From Merdimonas sp963929015 (GTDB taxonomy: Bacteria; Bacillota; Clostridia; Lachnospirales; Lachnospiraceae), in contig NZ_CAWVHE010000013.1 of the NCBI RefSeq assembly GCF_963929015.1, forward strand, positions 496,001-560,000: DNA of 64,000 bases, written 5' to 3'. Every line of letters starts with the position of its first letter. The stretch's first letter is position 1. Shown here one piece after another: positions 23,793 through 32,496 of the stretch. The notes under the pieces are model-generated. The model was given only the letters and a program-made list of their open reading frames with translations, was not told the origin of the DNA and searched no databases. Position numbers and translations under genes: made by a program.

Positions 23793-25481
23793 TCATTTCT
23801 CTGCTTTCTTTCTCACAAGCTCTTTTCCTGAAGTGACCACGATCGTAACTCCCAGGATCAGAAGCAGGATCGCCACGATCAGCTGCAGCCCTTCAACCAT
23901 AAATACAGCTGTTCCTGCGGAAAACGCCTTCACAAGGGCAATGGATCTCTGGACCAGTGCCGTAAATGTCACGATCAGCATGATCACGAACGGAGGCACC
24001 AATGTTTTCAGTGTTCTTCCCGTAACTTTCAGGAATACGCACAATGTGATCAGTACCAGGGCGCTCAGAAGCTGGTTCGCACTTCCGAACAGCGGCCAGA
24101 TATTGGAGTATCCGACCTGGGTCAGGATATATCCGAATACCAGTGTGATGACCGTTGCAAAATATTTATTGCACAGGACTTTTCTCCATCCTTCCGCGTG
24201 CTCCATGTCATCCTTGCTGAACAGCTCCTGGAATGACATACGCCCGATACGAGCAACCGAATCCAGTGTTGTAAACGCCAGGGCAGACACGCACATGGTC
24301 ATAAAGCTCTGCGCCACATAGACCGGGATACCGAACATCTCAAGGAATCCTGCCACTCCGGACGAGAAGATCTGGAACGGCGTTCCCACTGCTGCAGTTC
24401 CGTCCGCCCCTGCTGCCGCACCTGCAACACAGAGCGCGATCACTGCCAGAAGGCTTTCCAGCACCATCGCTCCGTATCCGACTTTGAGCATATCCTTTTC
24501 GTTGGAGATGGTCTTGGACGAAGTACCTGACGATACCAGGCTGTGGAATCCGGATACCGCACCGCAGGCGACTGTTACGAACAGGATCGGGAACAGTGTT
24601 CCCAGACTCTCATTCTGGAATCCGGTAAATGCCGGAAGGTTCATCGTCGGATGCGCAAACAGAAGCCCCAGGACTGCACCTGCGATCATACCGATAAACA
24701 TAAATGTGGACATGTAATCCCTCGGCTGCATCACAAACCACATGGGCAGCACTGCCGCGAGGAAGATATAGATAAATGCGATGTATACCCACATCTCTTT
24801 GCCCAGGATCACCGGGAAGTTCATACCGCATACAAACGCCAGCACGGTACATACCAGCCCGAACACAACTTCTTTCCATCCGGTCAGCTTCACTTTGTGC
24901 TGAACCACACCGAATACCACAGCAAACAGGATAAAGAACAGGGAAATGCTTCCCGCTGCTCCGTTTACCTGTGCATTCTCAGAAAGAGTCTGTACTCCGT
25001 CTGTCACCACATATGCGTTGAATGTATCCGCCACCATATCGGCAAATGCCGCGATCACGATCAGGCAGAACAGCCAGCAGAATCCCAGGAACAGCTTTCT
25101 TCCCGCTTTTCCGATATATTTCTCGATCAGCAGCCCCATTGATTTTCCATCGTTCTTAACACTTGCATACAGAGCGCCGAAATCTGTAACGGCTCCAAAA
25201 AAGATGCCGCCCAGGATGATCCACAGAAGGACCGGCAGCCATCCAAACGCCGCTGCCTGGATCGCTCCGGTGACAGGGCCCGCACCTGCTATGGATGAAA
25301 ACTGATGTGCAAATACAGTCCAGCCGTCCGTCGGTACATAGTCCTGTCCGTCATTGTGAACGACCGCAGGAGTCTTCGCTTTCGGATCGATTCCCCACTT
25401 TTTCGCCAGCCAGCGTCCGTACAGCGCGTATGCCGCGATAAGGCAGACGGCGGCGATCAATACGATTACCAGTGTGTTCAT
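23793..25481 (-). CDS. cstA: CstA-family transporter (second copy, T-box controlled)
   Basis: A 562-residue integral membrane protein of the CstA family with the motifs IAGAGPVTGAIQ and FHSLVSSGTSSKTI. It is longer than, and clearly distinct from, the copy at 21092, with an extended C-terminal helix pair. AAAGGAGAG ribosome site. Transcription starts near 26014 and passes a T-box leader, so expression should rise when a specific tRNA is uncharged. This points to uptake of an amino acid, peptide or precursor such as pyruvate, but the substrate is not known. Confidence 0.9.
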   Translation of the reverse strand: MNTLVIVLIAAVCLIAAYALYGRWLAKKWGIDPKAKTPAVVHNDGQDYVPTDGWTVFAHQFSSIAGAGPVTGAIQAAAFGWLPVLLWIILGGIFFGAVTDFGALYASVKNDGKSMGLLIEKYIGKAGRKLFLGFCWLFCLIVIAAFADMVADTFNAYVVTDGVQTLSENAQVNGAAGSISLFFILFAVVFGVVQHKVKLTGWKEVVFGLVCTVLAFVCGMNFPVILGKEMWVYIAFIYIFLAAVLPMWFVMQPRDYMSTFMFIGMIAGAVLGLLFAHPTMNLPAFTGFQNESLGTLFPILFVTVACGAVSGFHSLVSSGTSSKTISNEKDMLKVGYGAMVLESLLAVIALCVAGAAAGADGTAAVGTPFQIFSSGVAGFLEMFGIPVYVAQSFMTMCVSALAFTTLDSVARIGRMSFQELFSKDDMEHAEGWRKVLCNKYFATVITLVFGYILTQVGYSNIWPLFGSANQLLSALVLITLCVFLKVTGRTLKTLVPPFVIMLIVTFTALVQRSIALVKAFSAGTAVFMVEGLQLIVAILLLILGVTIVVTSGKELVRKKAEK

Positions 25482-25641
25482 AATTCTCTACTCTCCTTTT
25501 TAATGTAAAACTGAGGTGTCAAACACCTTTTTCAAGGCATCTTCGGATCAAAGCCAGCTTTCTCCATCCGGAATCTCCTCTGTAGACATTTCCTCCGGAA
25601 AGTTCTCCTGCAGGGAACGTTTTCATCTGTCCCACGAAAAA

Positions 25642-26014
25642 GAAAAACGCCTCCCGACAGATCACTCTGTCAGAAGACGAAGTATATTTTCTCCGCGTTA
25701 CCACTTCTCATTACCGATCATCTCGGTCACTCATTCCCGTCGTCCGCTTTGTCTGCGTCCTCAGCACTTTCCAGGTTTCCTCCCCGTCTCTTGGGTTCAT
25801 CCCCGGAAGGTACTCTCAAATCCTGGCGGATTAACAGGTTTCCTGATAACGGTGGAATTCCGGTCCGGGCTACTTGGCGTACCGCGTTCGTCCCGACTGC
25901 TCGCAGGGGATGGCTTCCTCGCCGTGCTGTTCCCTCACACCAGCCGGGAACTCTCTGATAGCAGCTGAACTTCGGAAGTCCTGTCCTGTTCTTCGCATTG
26001 GCTTTTTTCAATCC
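25642..26014 (-). ncRNA. T-box riboswitch leader of the second cstA gene
   Basis: On the minus strand the leader shows the Stem I distal segment AGAGAG ... GGCTGGTG ... (25930-25957), CCGTTATC of Stem III, and the T-box AAGTGGTAACGCGG (25693-25706). A terminator follows (CGTCTTCTGACAGA / TCTGTCGGGAGGCG, then TTTTT; 25642-25679). The antiterminator bulge UGGU predicts a tRNA with A73. The specifier codon could not be fixed; GCC (Ala) at 25912-25914 and a nearby GGC are candidates, and A73 favours Ala over Gly. Confidence 0.88.
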
Positions 26015-26020
26015 TGTTTC

Positions 26021-26048
26021 ATTATAACTCAGCTGTCTCCAAAGTCAA
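26021..26048 (-). promoter_or_regulatory. Promoter of the T-box leader
   Basis: TTGACT (26043-26048) and TATAAT (26021-26026), 16 bases apart on the minus strand. Between it and the regulator gene (26365) about 300 bases hold nothing I can support except a doubtful 45-codon frame. Confidence 0.8.
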
Positions 26049-26364
26049 CAAGAAAATAGAACGCACTCTGTTTTTTGTTAATATTTTATAAATTCCCCTT
26101 TTGTTCGGGAACAGATTTGTTTGATTTTACCGTAGTAAAGCGTTCCATTATCAAAGTTTCCAGCCAATGATCTTTGTTTTTCATCGTCCGGTCCGGTTTA
26201 CTTCTACCCTTTCTGATCCGGCAAAGCGAAGGCGCCCTGGCGCTCAACATCTGCTTTCTGGAATTTGTGTCTCTGTTTGCCATACTCGGCGAAATGCTGG
26301 TAAAAAAGCTGACCGGAAAGGAGTTTCCAGAAGCGGGACATCAAATAGTTTTTGGCCCTGCCAT

Positions 26365-27024
26365 TTACAGAAGCCAGAATTCGCTTCTCTTATAATCCAG
26401 TACCCCTTCCCGGCGGAGCTTTGACAGCTCCGCCGACATGGCACTTCGGTCCACACAGAGATAATCTGCCAGTTCCTGCCTGTTAAAGGGGATCACAAAA
26501 TGCCGCTTCTTTTCTTTTTTTGCGGTCTCCGACAGATAGGACAACAGCTTCTCCCTGGTACTCCGGCGGGACAGGCAGGTAATCTTTTCACTGAACGCCA
26601 CGTTCTTTCCTGCCAGGATCGTCACCAGATTGCGAAGCATCTGCTGATGGCAGGGACAGGCCGCCGGACAGACAGAAAGCACCTTTCCGATATGCATCCA
26701 GCAGATCTCGCAGTCTTTTTCCGCGATCACGCTGACCGGACTTTTTCTGACTCCCGCGCAGGCAAAAGCCGCTCCGAACAGACCGCCCTTCTCCAACTTC
26801 TCTACGATATTCCGGTTTCCAAACACGTCATCCTGGACCACCTGTACACTTCCCTCCAGCACGATCCCGATCCTGTCCGGGATCTCTTCCTCAGACAGGA
26901 TCATCTCCTGGCGGCGGTACTTCTTCCTCGTACTGTCCATACAGACAAGAAGTTTTTCCAGTTCTTCGCCTTTGATGCCCCCAAAAAGAGTCGCCCGGCT
27001 TATCACTTCTAATTCTTTTCTCAT
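26365..27024 (-). CDS. Crp/Fnr-family transcriptional regulator
   Basis: A 219-residue regulator with a cyclic-nucleotide-binding-like N-terminal domain (GIVLEGSVQVVQDD, residues about 53-66) and a C-terminal winged helix (FNRQELADYLCVDRSAMSAELSKL). A Cys-rich stretch CPAACPCHQQ lies at the domain border, similar to clostridial regulators that respond to redox or nitric oxide stress. The start at 27024 is fixed by AAAGGAG 6 bases upstream; a longer in-frame extension is not credible. It is divergent from a ferredoxin-like gene, with two inverted repeats between them that are candidate binding sites. Confidence 0.9.
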   Translation of the reverse strand: MRKELEVISRATLFGGIKGEELEKLLVCMDSTRKKYRRQEMILSEEEIPDRIGIVLEGSVQVVQDDVFGNRNIVEKLEKGGLFGAAFACAGVRKSPVSVIAEKDCEICWMHIGKVLSVCPAACPCHQQMLRNLVTILAGKNVAFSEKITCLSRRSTREKLLSYLSETAKKEKKRHFVIPFNRQELADYLCVDRSAMSAELSKLRREGVLDYKRSEFWLL

Positions 27025-27037
27025 TTTTCTCTCCTTT

Positions 27038-27082
27038 GTTGGAAATCCAACATACAGTTTCTTATGAGTGTAGTAAACTACA
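27038..27082. promoter_or_regulatory. Two 6-2-6 inverted repeats in the divergent promoter region
   Basis: GTTGGA-AA-TCCAAC (27038-27051) and TGTAGT-AA-ACTACA (27069-27082) are both perfect with the same 6-2-6 geometry and identical AA centres. The first covers a TTGGAA -35-like hexamer on the plus strand and lies close to the regulator start codon; the second lies near a TATGAG -10-like hexamer. Confidence 0.6.
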
Positions 27083-27109
27083 GCCATCAAGTCAAGGAGG
27101 AAATCAACA

Positions 27110-27826
27110 ATGATCCGAAAAATTATCCATATAAATGAAGAAAAATGCAACGGCTGCGGCGCCTGTGCCTCTGCCTGCCACGAAGGAGCCATCCAGATGA
27201 TAAACGGCAAAGCCGAACTGATCCGCGAAGATTACTGCGACGGCCTGGGCGATTGCCTGCCCGCCTGCCCTACCGGAGCCATCACCTTTGAAGAACGGGA
27301 GGCAGCCGCCTACGACGCCGCTGCCGTCCAAAAACATCTGGCCGCAAAAGAAGCCACGGCCTCCAAGGCACATCCTGTGTTTTCCGGCTGTCCCGGCCAG
27401 CAGGCACGTCAGATGACCAAAGGAAACGCTTCGTCTGCTCTTACAGACCCGCAGGCCGTTCCCGGCGAACTGACACAATGGCCGGTCCAGATCCAGCTCG
27501 CCCCGGTAAATGCGCCCTACTTTTCCGGCGCAAACCTGCTCATAGCAGCGGACTGCACCGCCTATGCATACGGTGATTTTCACCGCAGATTCATCCGAGA
27601 CCATATCACATTAATCGGATGTCCCAAACTGGATCCTGTTGATTATACCGAAAAGCTGACCCAGATCATCCAGGCCAACGACATTCAAAGCCTGACCATC
27701 GTACGCATGGAAGTCCCGTGCTGCGGCGGAATCGAACGAGCAGCCACAAACGCCTTAAAAGCCAGCGGAAAATGGATTCCCTGGCAGGTAGTGACCATCG
27801 GTATCGACGGAACAATCAAAGAATAA
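27110..27826 (+). CDS. Ferredoxin-type 4Fe-4S protein
   Basis: A 238-residue protein with two 4Fe-4S motifs in the first 65 residues (CNGCGACASACHEGAI and CDGLGDCLPACPTGAI). A linker follows, then a C-terminal domain containing GCPKLDP and CCGGIERA, a type seen in proteins that sit beside Crp/Fnr-like regulators and hybrid-cluster proteins in clostridia. AGGAGG ribosome site. It is divergent from the Crp/Fnr gene and probably its target. A role in electron transfer under redox or nitrosative stress is inference. Its stop codon opens the large palindrome at 27825. Confidence 0.85.
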   Translation: MIRKIIHINEEKCNGCGACASACHEGAIQMINGKAELIREDYCDGLGDCLPACPTGAITFEEREAAAYDAAAVQKHLAAKEATASKAHPVFSGCPGQQARQMTKGNASSALTDPQAVPGELTQWPVQIQLAPVNAPYFSGANLLIAADCTAYAYGDFHRRFIRDHITLIGCPKLDPVDYTEKLTQIIQANDIQSLTIVRMEVPCCGGIERAATNALKASGKWIPWQVVTIGIDGTIKE

Positions 27827-27899
27827 TGTGACGGAAGTGTGAACGGGGACGTAGACCTTTTGCAAAGGTCTACGTCCCCGTTCACACTTCCGTCACATT
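27825..27899. repeat. Dispersed palindromic element, copy C (75 bases, perfect)
   Basis: Perfect inverted repeat with 36-base arms and a TGC centre (27861-27863). It contains the shared core GGGGACGTAGACCTTT. It exactly fills the gap between the stop codons of two convergent genes (27824-27826 and 27900-27902), so both transcripts end in the same hairpin. Confidence 0.92.
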
Positions 27900-29216
27900 T
27901 TACCGCTTCCGTATATACTCCATCCACTCCCGCATCTGCTTTTCCCGTCCATTCTCTCCGGGCTCGTAAAACCTGGCTCCCAGAATCTCATCCGGCAGGT
28001 ATTGTTGTTCCACATAGTGGTGGGGGTAATCATGTGCGTATTTATAGCCGACTCCGTGTCCCAGATTCCCTGCTCCTTTATAGTGAGCGTCCTGCAAATG
28101 GGCCGGCACGCTGGTCTTCGTGCTCCGGACGCTTTCCATGGCTGAAAAAATGGCCTTCGTAGCAGCGTTGCTTTTTGGTGCGGCCGCCACATAGGTCACT
28201 GCCTGCGATAAGATGATCTGGGCCTCCGGCATGCCGATCCTTTCTACTGCCTGTGCTGCCGACACTGCCAGCGTCAGCGCCATGGGATCTGCGTTCCCTA
28301 CATCCTCAGAAGCACAGATCATGATACGTCTGGCGATAAACCGGATATCTTCTCCGGCATAAAGCATTTTTGCCAGATAATAGACCGCTGCATCCGGATC
28401 GGAGCCCCGCATGCTCTTGATAAAAGCGGAAATTGTATCATAGTGATTGTCTCCGGATTTGTCATACCTGACCACCCGTTTCTGGATACATTCAGAAGCC
28501 ACGGAAAGCGTCAGATGAATCTTGCCGTCCTCGCTTCGCCCGGTAGTCAGGATCCCCAGTTCCACCGCATTGAGCGCACTCCTTGCATCCCCTCCGGAAA
28601 TATCCGCCAGAAAATCAAGCGCTTCTTCTTCTATCACCGCTTCGTAGCTTCCCATGCCTTTCTCCCGGTCAGAAACTGCCCGGCGGATCAGCGTCTTAAT
28701 GTCTTCCGGCTCCAGCGGCTTTAGCTCAAACACCACAGACCGGGACAAAAGCGCCCCGTTTACCTCAAAATAAGGATTTTCTGTGGTAGCGCCGATCAAA
28801 ATGATCGTGCCATCCTCCACAAAAGGCAGCAGATAATCCTGCTGGCTTTTATTAAACCGGTGGATCTCATCAATAAACAGAATGGTTTTCTTCTGATACA
28901 TTCCCTGCAGATCCTGTGCTTTTTTCACCACCTCTTCCATATCCTTTTTCCCTGCCACAGTGGCATTGATCTGAGTGAATTCCGCGCTGGTGGTATGGGC
29001 GATGACCTTTGCCAAGGTTGTCTTTCCTGTGCCGGGCGGCCCATAAAAGATGACGGAACTTAACTTATCGGCGCGAATGGCCCGGTATAAAAGCTTATCC
29101 TTTCCAATGATATGCTGCTGACCCACCACCTCTTCCAGAGTCACAGGTCTTAACCGCGAAGCCAGAGGAGCTTCTTTTTCCATGTTTTGTTCCCGCATAT
29201 AGTCAAATAAATCCAT
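27900..29216 (-). CDS. rarA: Replication-associated recombination protein RarA
   Basis: A 438-residue AAA+ ATPase of the RarA/MgsA/WRNIP1 family that acts at stalled replication forks. The N-terminus carries SRLRPVTLEEVVGQQHI, Walker A GPPGTGKTTLA, Walker B LFIDEIHRF and sensor 1 GATTENP. The C-terminal tetramerisation region ends with YPHHYVEQQYLP. Length is normal. It starts 7 bases after the end of tcdA. Ribosome site GGTAGGAAG. Confidence 0.96.
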   Translation of the reverse strand: MDLFDYMREQNMEKEAPLASRLRPVTLEEVVGQQHIIGKDKLLYRAIRADKLSSVIFYGPPGTGKTTLAKVIAHTTSAEFTQINATVAGKKDMEEVVKKAQDLQGMYQKKTILFIDEIHRFNKSQQDYLLPFVEDGTIILIGATTENPYFEVNGALLSRSVVFELKPLEPEDIKTLIRRAVSDREKGMGSYEAVIEEEALDFLADISGGDARSALNAVELGILTTGRSEDGKIHLTLSVASECIQKRVVRYDKSGDNHYDTISAFIKSMRGSDPDAAVYYLAKMLYAGEDIRFIARRIMICASEDVGNADPMALTLAVSAAQAVERIGMPEAQIILSQAVTYVAAAPKSNAATKAIFSAMESVRSTKTSVPAHLQDAHYKGAGNLGHGVGYKYAHDYPHHYVEQQYLPDEILGARFYEPGENGREKQMREWMEYIRKR

Positions 29217-29222
29217 AGCTTC

Positions 29223-29972
29223 CTACCTTTCTTTCCATCCAATGATGTCCCGGATCACTTCGCCTGCGATCAAAAGTCCCGCCACCGGCGGCACAAAAGA
29301 AATACTGCCGGGCAAAACTCTGCGGTTCCCTTTTTCCTCTCCGGTATCCCTTCCGGATATATCGATGGGCTGTTCCCTGGAATAGAGCACCTTTACCCCC
29401 CGAATCCCTCTTGCCTTCAATTCCCGCCGCATCACCTTACAAAGGGGACAGACACTGGTTTTGCTGATATCCGTAATCTCAAAAAGTTCCGGGTGCATCT
29501 TATTGCCGGTTCCCATACAGCTGATCACCGGGATTCCTTCCTGCCATGCCTTTTCAATCACCGTAAGCTTTGCCGTCACCGTATCAATGGCATCTACGAT
29601 ATAATCCGGCCGGACTGCAAAGATTTCCTCCCGGTTTTCCGGCAGCACAAATGTCTCATAAGTTATCACTTCCGTGGACGGACAAATGTCCCGGATCCGC
29701 GCCTTCATCACCTGGGTCTTGTATTCTCCCAGTGTGCTGTGACAGGCAATGGACTGGCGATTGATATTGGTAAGAGAGACCTGGTCATTATCCACCAGGA
29801 TCAGCCTTCCGATCCCGCCTCTTGCCAGAGCTTCGATACAGTGAGAGCCCACGCCTCCCACACCCAGCACCATCACTGTGGCCTTCCGCAGCTTTTCCAT
29901 CCCGTCCCTTCCGATCAAAAGTTCTTCTCTGGCAAACTCATGCGCTGTTTCCTGCGTTCTGTTTTCCTGCAT
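29223..29972 (-). CDS. tcdA: tRNA threonylcarbamoyladenosine dehydratase
   Basis: A 249-residue E1-like enzyme of the TcdA/CsdL family, which cyclises t6A37 of tRNA to ct6A using ATP. The nucleotide-binding loop GVGGVGSHCIEALARGG and DNDQVSLTNINRQ are present, as is CPLCKVMRRELK. It is shorter than the E. coli enzyme at the C-terminus but typical for Firmicutes. It is followed by rarA with 6 bases between. Confidence 0.93.
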   Translation of the reverse strand: MQENRTQETAHEFAREELLIGRDGMEKLRKATVMVLGVGGVGSHCIEALARGGIGRLILVDNDQVSLTNINRQSIACHSTLGEYKTQVMKARIRDICPSTEVITYETFVLPENREEIFAVRPDYIVDAIDTVTAKLTVIEKAWQEGIPVISCMGTGNKMHPELFEITDISKTSVCPLCKVMRRELKARGIRGVKVLYSREQPIDISGRDTGEEKGNRRVLPGSISFVPPVAGLLIAGEVIRDIIGWKER

Positions 29973-30000
29973 CCTTTCCCTTCTCCTGTCTGTTCTTAAG

Positions 30001-30026
30001 AAAAACTGCGGGATTTCCGCAGTTTT
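30001..30026 (-). terminator. Terminator after the flavin reductase gene
   Basis: CTGCGG and CCGCAG around a short loop, followed by five U on the minus strand, 45 bases after the stop at 30072. Confidence 0.82.
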
Positions 30027-30071
30027 CCTATTTTAAATCTACGTTCGCATCCGGCTTTTCCATCCGTCTGC

Positions 30072-30638
30072 TTATTTTTTCTTTACACTAAAGCCAAATC
30101 TTCCCAGATCCTCTCCCAGGCTGAAATATTCCCCGTGAGAATATGCGATCAGTCCGGTTTCATTCAGTTCAAATTTCCCATTCTCATTCATGTACGCCTC
30201 GTCCGCCTGAACAGCCAGGATACGGGCCAGAAACATATGATGACTTCCCAGTTCTTTTACCTCTGTTACCTGGCACTCCAGGTTCACCGGGCTTTCTTCA
30301 ATAAGAGGCGCGTAGACAAGCCGGCTGGCTCTGCCCTTCGTAAGCCCGGTTTCCTCCCATTTGTCGACGTCTCTTCCCGAACGCACTCCACACCAGTCCG
30401 TGACCCTGGCCAGCTTCTTCGTAGTCAGGTTTACCACAAACTCTCCGGTCTCACGGATCATGTGATATGTATAGCGTTCCGGCTTTACAGAAATATACAG
30501 CATCGCCGGGTTGGTGCAGATCGTGCCGGTCCAGGCCACAGTCAGGATTCCGGCTTCTCCCTTTTTATCCGCTGCACTCACCAGCACAGCCGGAAGCGGA
30601 TAGAGCATATTTCCTGGTTTCCATATCTGTTTTCCCAT
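30072..30638 (-). CDS. Flavin reductase-like FMN-binding protein
   Basis: A 188-residue protein of the flavin reductase/FMN-binding split-barrel family (DIM6/NTAB type). MLYPLPAVLVSA at the start, TICTNPAMLYISVKPERYTY and GEFVVNL are characteristic. Such proteins bind FMN and reduce flavin or small substrates with NAD(P)H; the natural partner is not known. It follows the pyrophosphatase gene by 18 bases and is closed by a terminator. Confidence 0.9.
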   Translation of the reverse strand: MGKQIWKPGNMLYPLPAVLVSAADKKGEAGILTVAWTGTICTNPAMLYISVKPERYTYHMIRETGEFVVNLTTKKLARVTDWCGVRSGRDVDKWEETGLTKGRASRLVYAPLIEESPVNLECQVTEVKELGSHHMFLARILAVQADEAYMNENGKFELNETGLIAYSHGEYFSLGEDLGRFGFSVKKK

Positions 30639-30656
30639 AGCAATCCTTCCTTTTCT

Positions 30657-32303
30657 TTACTGCTGCATAAAGCTGACCAGCGTCGGGATCAGCTGTTTCT
30701 TTCTGGACACAACCCCCTTCAGGATGATCGGATCCGTATCCTCCCTTAGATCAAACGCCTCCAGTACCCGCTCTTTCGCGCCTGCGCCGCAGCAGATCAG
30801 TTCGGTAGATTCATCCAGGATATCAGTCAGCATGAAATAGATCATCTGCAGATTATTGGCTTTGAGCACCTTCGGCAGATGGGGCGTAAGCTTCTCACGG
30901 ATCTCCGAAAGCTCTTCCCGGTTCATGGAATTGATCTGTCCCACGCCAAACACGATCTCATTTACTGTAAACTGTTTGAAATCCTGGAAGCAGATCTCCT
31001 CGGCGCTCTTACCCTGCAGGTTGCTGCCTGCCCGGAACATTTCTCCTGCCAGCTGCTCCAGATCAATCTCCGCTGTCTTCGCCAGTTTCTTTGCTGTCTT
31101 TTCATCCACCGCAGTACAAGTGGGAGAACGAAACAGAAGGGTGTCGGATATGATCGCAGAACACAGAAGGCCTGCGATGGTTTTGCTGATCTTGACTCCC
31201 GCTTCCTGATACATCTGATAAATGATCGTAGCAGTGCAGCCTACCGGCTGATTGCGAAAGAACACCGGACCTACCGTCTCGATATTTCCCAGCCTGTGAT
31301 GGTCCACGATCTCCACGATCTCTGCTTCTTCGATGCCGTCCACGGCCTGTGATTTTTCGTTGTGGTCCACCAGGATCACTTTTTTCTTGCTCACGTCCAG
31401 GAACCGACGTCTGGAAATAAATCCCCGGAACCTTCCGTGACGGTCCAGGATCGGGAAATCACGGAACTTCTTTTTGGTCATCACGTCTTTGATATCGTCC
31501 ACATAATCCGTAAGCTGGAAGGTGGTCAAAGGCATTTTCGTCATAAAATATTTGACCGGAATGCTCTGATTGATCAGCCTGGCCACCGTAAAGGTATCGT
31601 GGGGCGTGCGGATGATCACGATGCTCTGCTCTTCTGCCTTTTTGATCAGTTCGTCCGGAATCTCCGCATTCTGACAGATCACCAGGCAGCTGGCGTCAAT
31701 GTCCACCGCGCATGCCTGGGACTCATAGCGGTTGCCCAGGATCACCAGGTCATCTTTCTCAATAAACCGCTCCATCAGATCTGGATTGGACGCGCCAATC
31801 GCCACTTTCCCTTTGGTAAATTTCCCATGTTCATTTCCTGTCACCAAAGTGCCGTCCAGTGTCTTGATGATATTTCTATATTGGGTCTTGGCCGCGGACA
31901 ACACCCGGTTGTCATAAACGTCCATATAGGATGTGGCGATATCTCCGGTAGAGATCACTCCCACCAGCTCTTCATCCTTCAACACTGGAATGGTTTTCAC
32001 ATTATTTTCTTTCATTTTTTCCCAGGTATCCTTGATGGAGAACTGGGGATCCACGCCATCGATCTTGTGGATATCAATATCCTTTACCTGAAGCTTTACA
32101 TTTTGCAAAAGCGGCGGCGCCTCTACGCCAAACCGGTTCAGCACATAGGCTGTCTCCTCATTGATCAGACCTGCTCTGCGTGGAACATACTCCTCCCCTG
32201 TCACCTGCTTTTTCAGATATGCGTAAGCAATGGCCGAACAGATGGAGTCCGTATCCGGATTCTTATGTCCCACCACATAGACTTTTCCTGCTTTTCTACT
32301 CAT
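30657..32303 (-). CDS. Family II Mn-dependent inorganic pyrophosphatase with CBS and DRTGG domains
   Basis: A 548-residue pyrophosphatase. The DHH active site is split: GHKNPDTDSICSA (residues 12-24) and IVDHHRLGNIET (about 338), with the DHHA2 domain and the substrate-binding SRKKQ (near 535) at the end. Between the two halves of the DHH domain are a CBS domain, a DRTGG domain and a second CBS domain, the regulated CBS-PPase architecture of clostridia in which AMP/ADP inhibit and diadenosine polyphosphates activate. It hydrolyses pyrophosphate in the cytosol. It is divergent from the S1-domain gene. Confidence 0.94.
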   Translation of the reverse strand: MSRKAGKVYVVGHKNPDTDSICSAIAYAYLKKQVTGEEYVPRRAGLINEETAYVLNRFGVEAPPLLQNVKLQVKDIDIHKIDGVDPQFSIKDTWEKMKENNVKTIPVLKDEELVGVISTGDIATSYMDVYDNRVLSAAKTQYRNIIKTLDGTLVTGNEHGKFTKGKVAIGASNPDLMERFIEKDDLVILGNRYESQACAVDIDASCLVICQNAEIPDELIKKAEEQSIVIIRTPHDTFTVARLINQSIPVKYFMTKMPLTTFQLTDYVDDIKDVMTKKKFRDFPILDRHGRFRGFISRRRFLDVSKKKVILVDHNEKSQAVDGIEEAEIVEIVDHHRLGNIETVGPVFFRNQPVGCTATIIYQMYQEAGVKISKTIAGLLCSAIISDTLLFRSPTCTAVDEKTAKKLAKTAEIDLEQLAGEMFRAGSNLQGKSAEEICFQDFKQFTVNEIVFGVGQINSMNREELSEIREKLTPHLPKVLKANNLQMIYFMLTDILDESTELICCGAGAKERVLEAFDLREDTDPIILKGVVSRKKQLIPTLVSFMQQ

Positions 32304-32416
32304 ATAATCCTACACCTCACTCGCCTTCCGGGACGGAAGGACTTACTTTAAAATTAAGCTTGCCATCTTTTTTCTGGTTCGTCAACCACAAATTTGGATA
32401 AAGAATTGATTTTTCT

Positions 32417-32446
32417 TTGAACATCTGCGCCAAACTGTGCTATACT
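32417..32446 (+). promoter_or_regulatory. Promoter of the S1-domain protein gene
   Basis: TTGAAC (32417-32422) and TATACT (32441-32446), 18 bases apart, about 50 bases before the ATG. Confidence 0.75.
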
Positions 32447-32496
32447 AAGAGAAACGTGCATACACATTACAGTTAAATGAAGAAAGGAAAAAGATT

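Noticed and set aside
26086..26283. 65-codon minus-strand frame between the T-box promoter and the regulator
   Set aside because: No ribosome site, no similarity recognised, and it overlaps other open frames in low-information sequence.
26204..26341. 45-codon minus-strand frame (MSRFWKLLSGQLFYQHFAEY...) after the Crp/Fnr gene
   Set aside because: No ribosome site at a workable distance and no recognised family. Overlapping frames on the plus strand are equally open, so it is not supported as a gene.
31362..32351. 329-codon plus-strand open frame
   Set aside because: Antisense shadow of the pyrophosphatase gene, rich in His and Cys from reverse-read codons.
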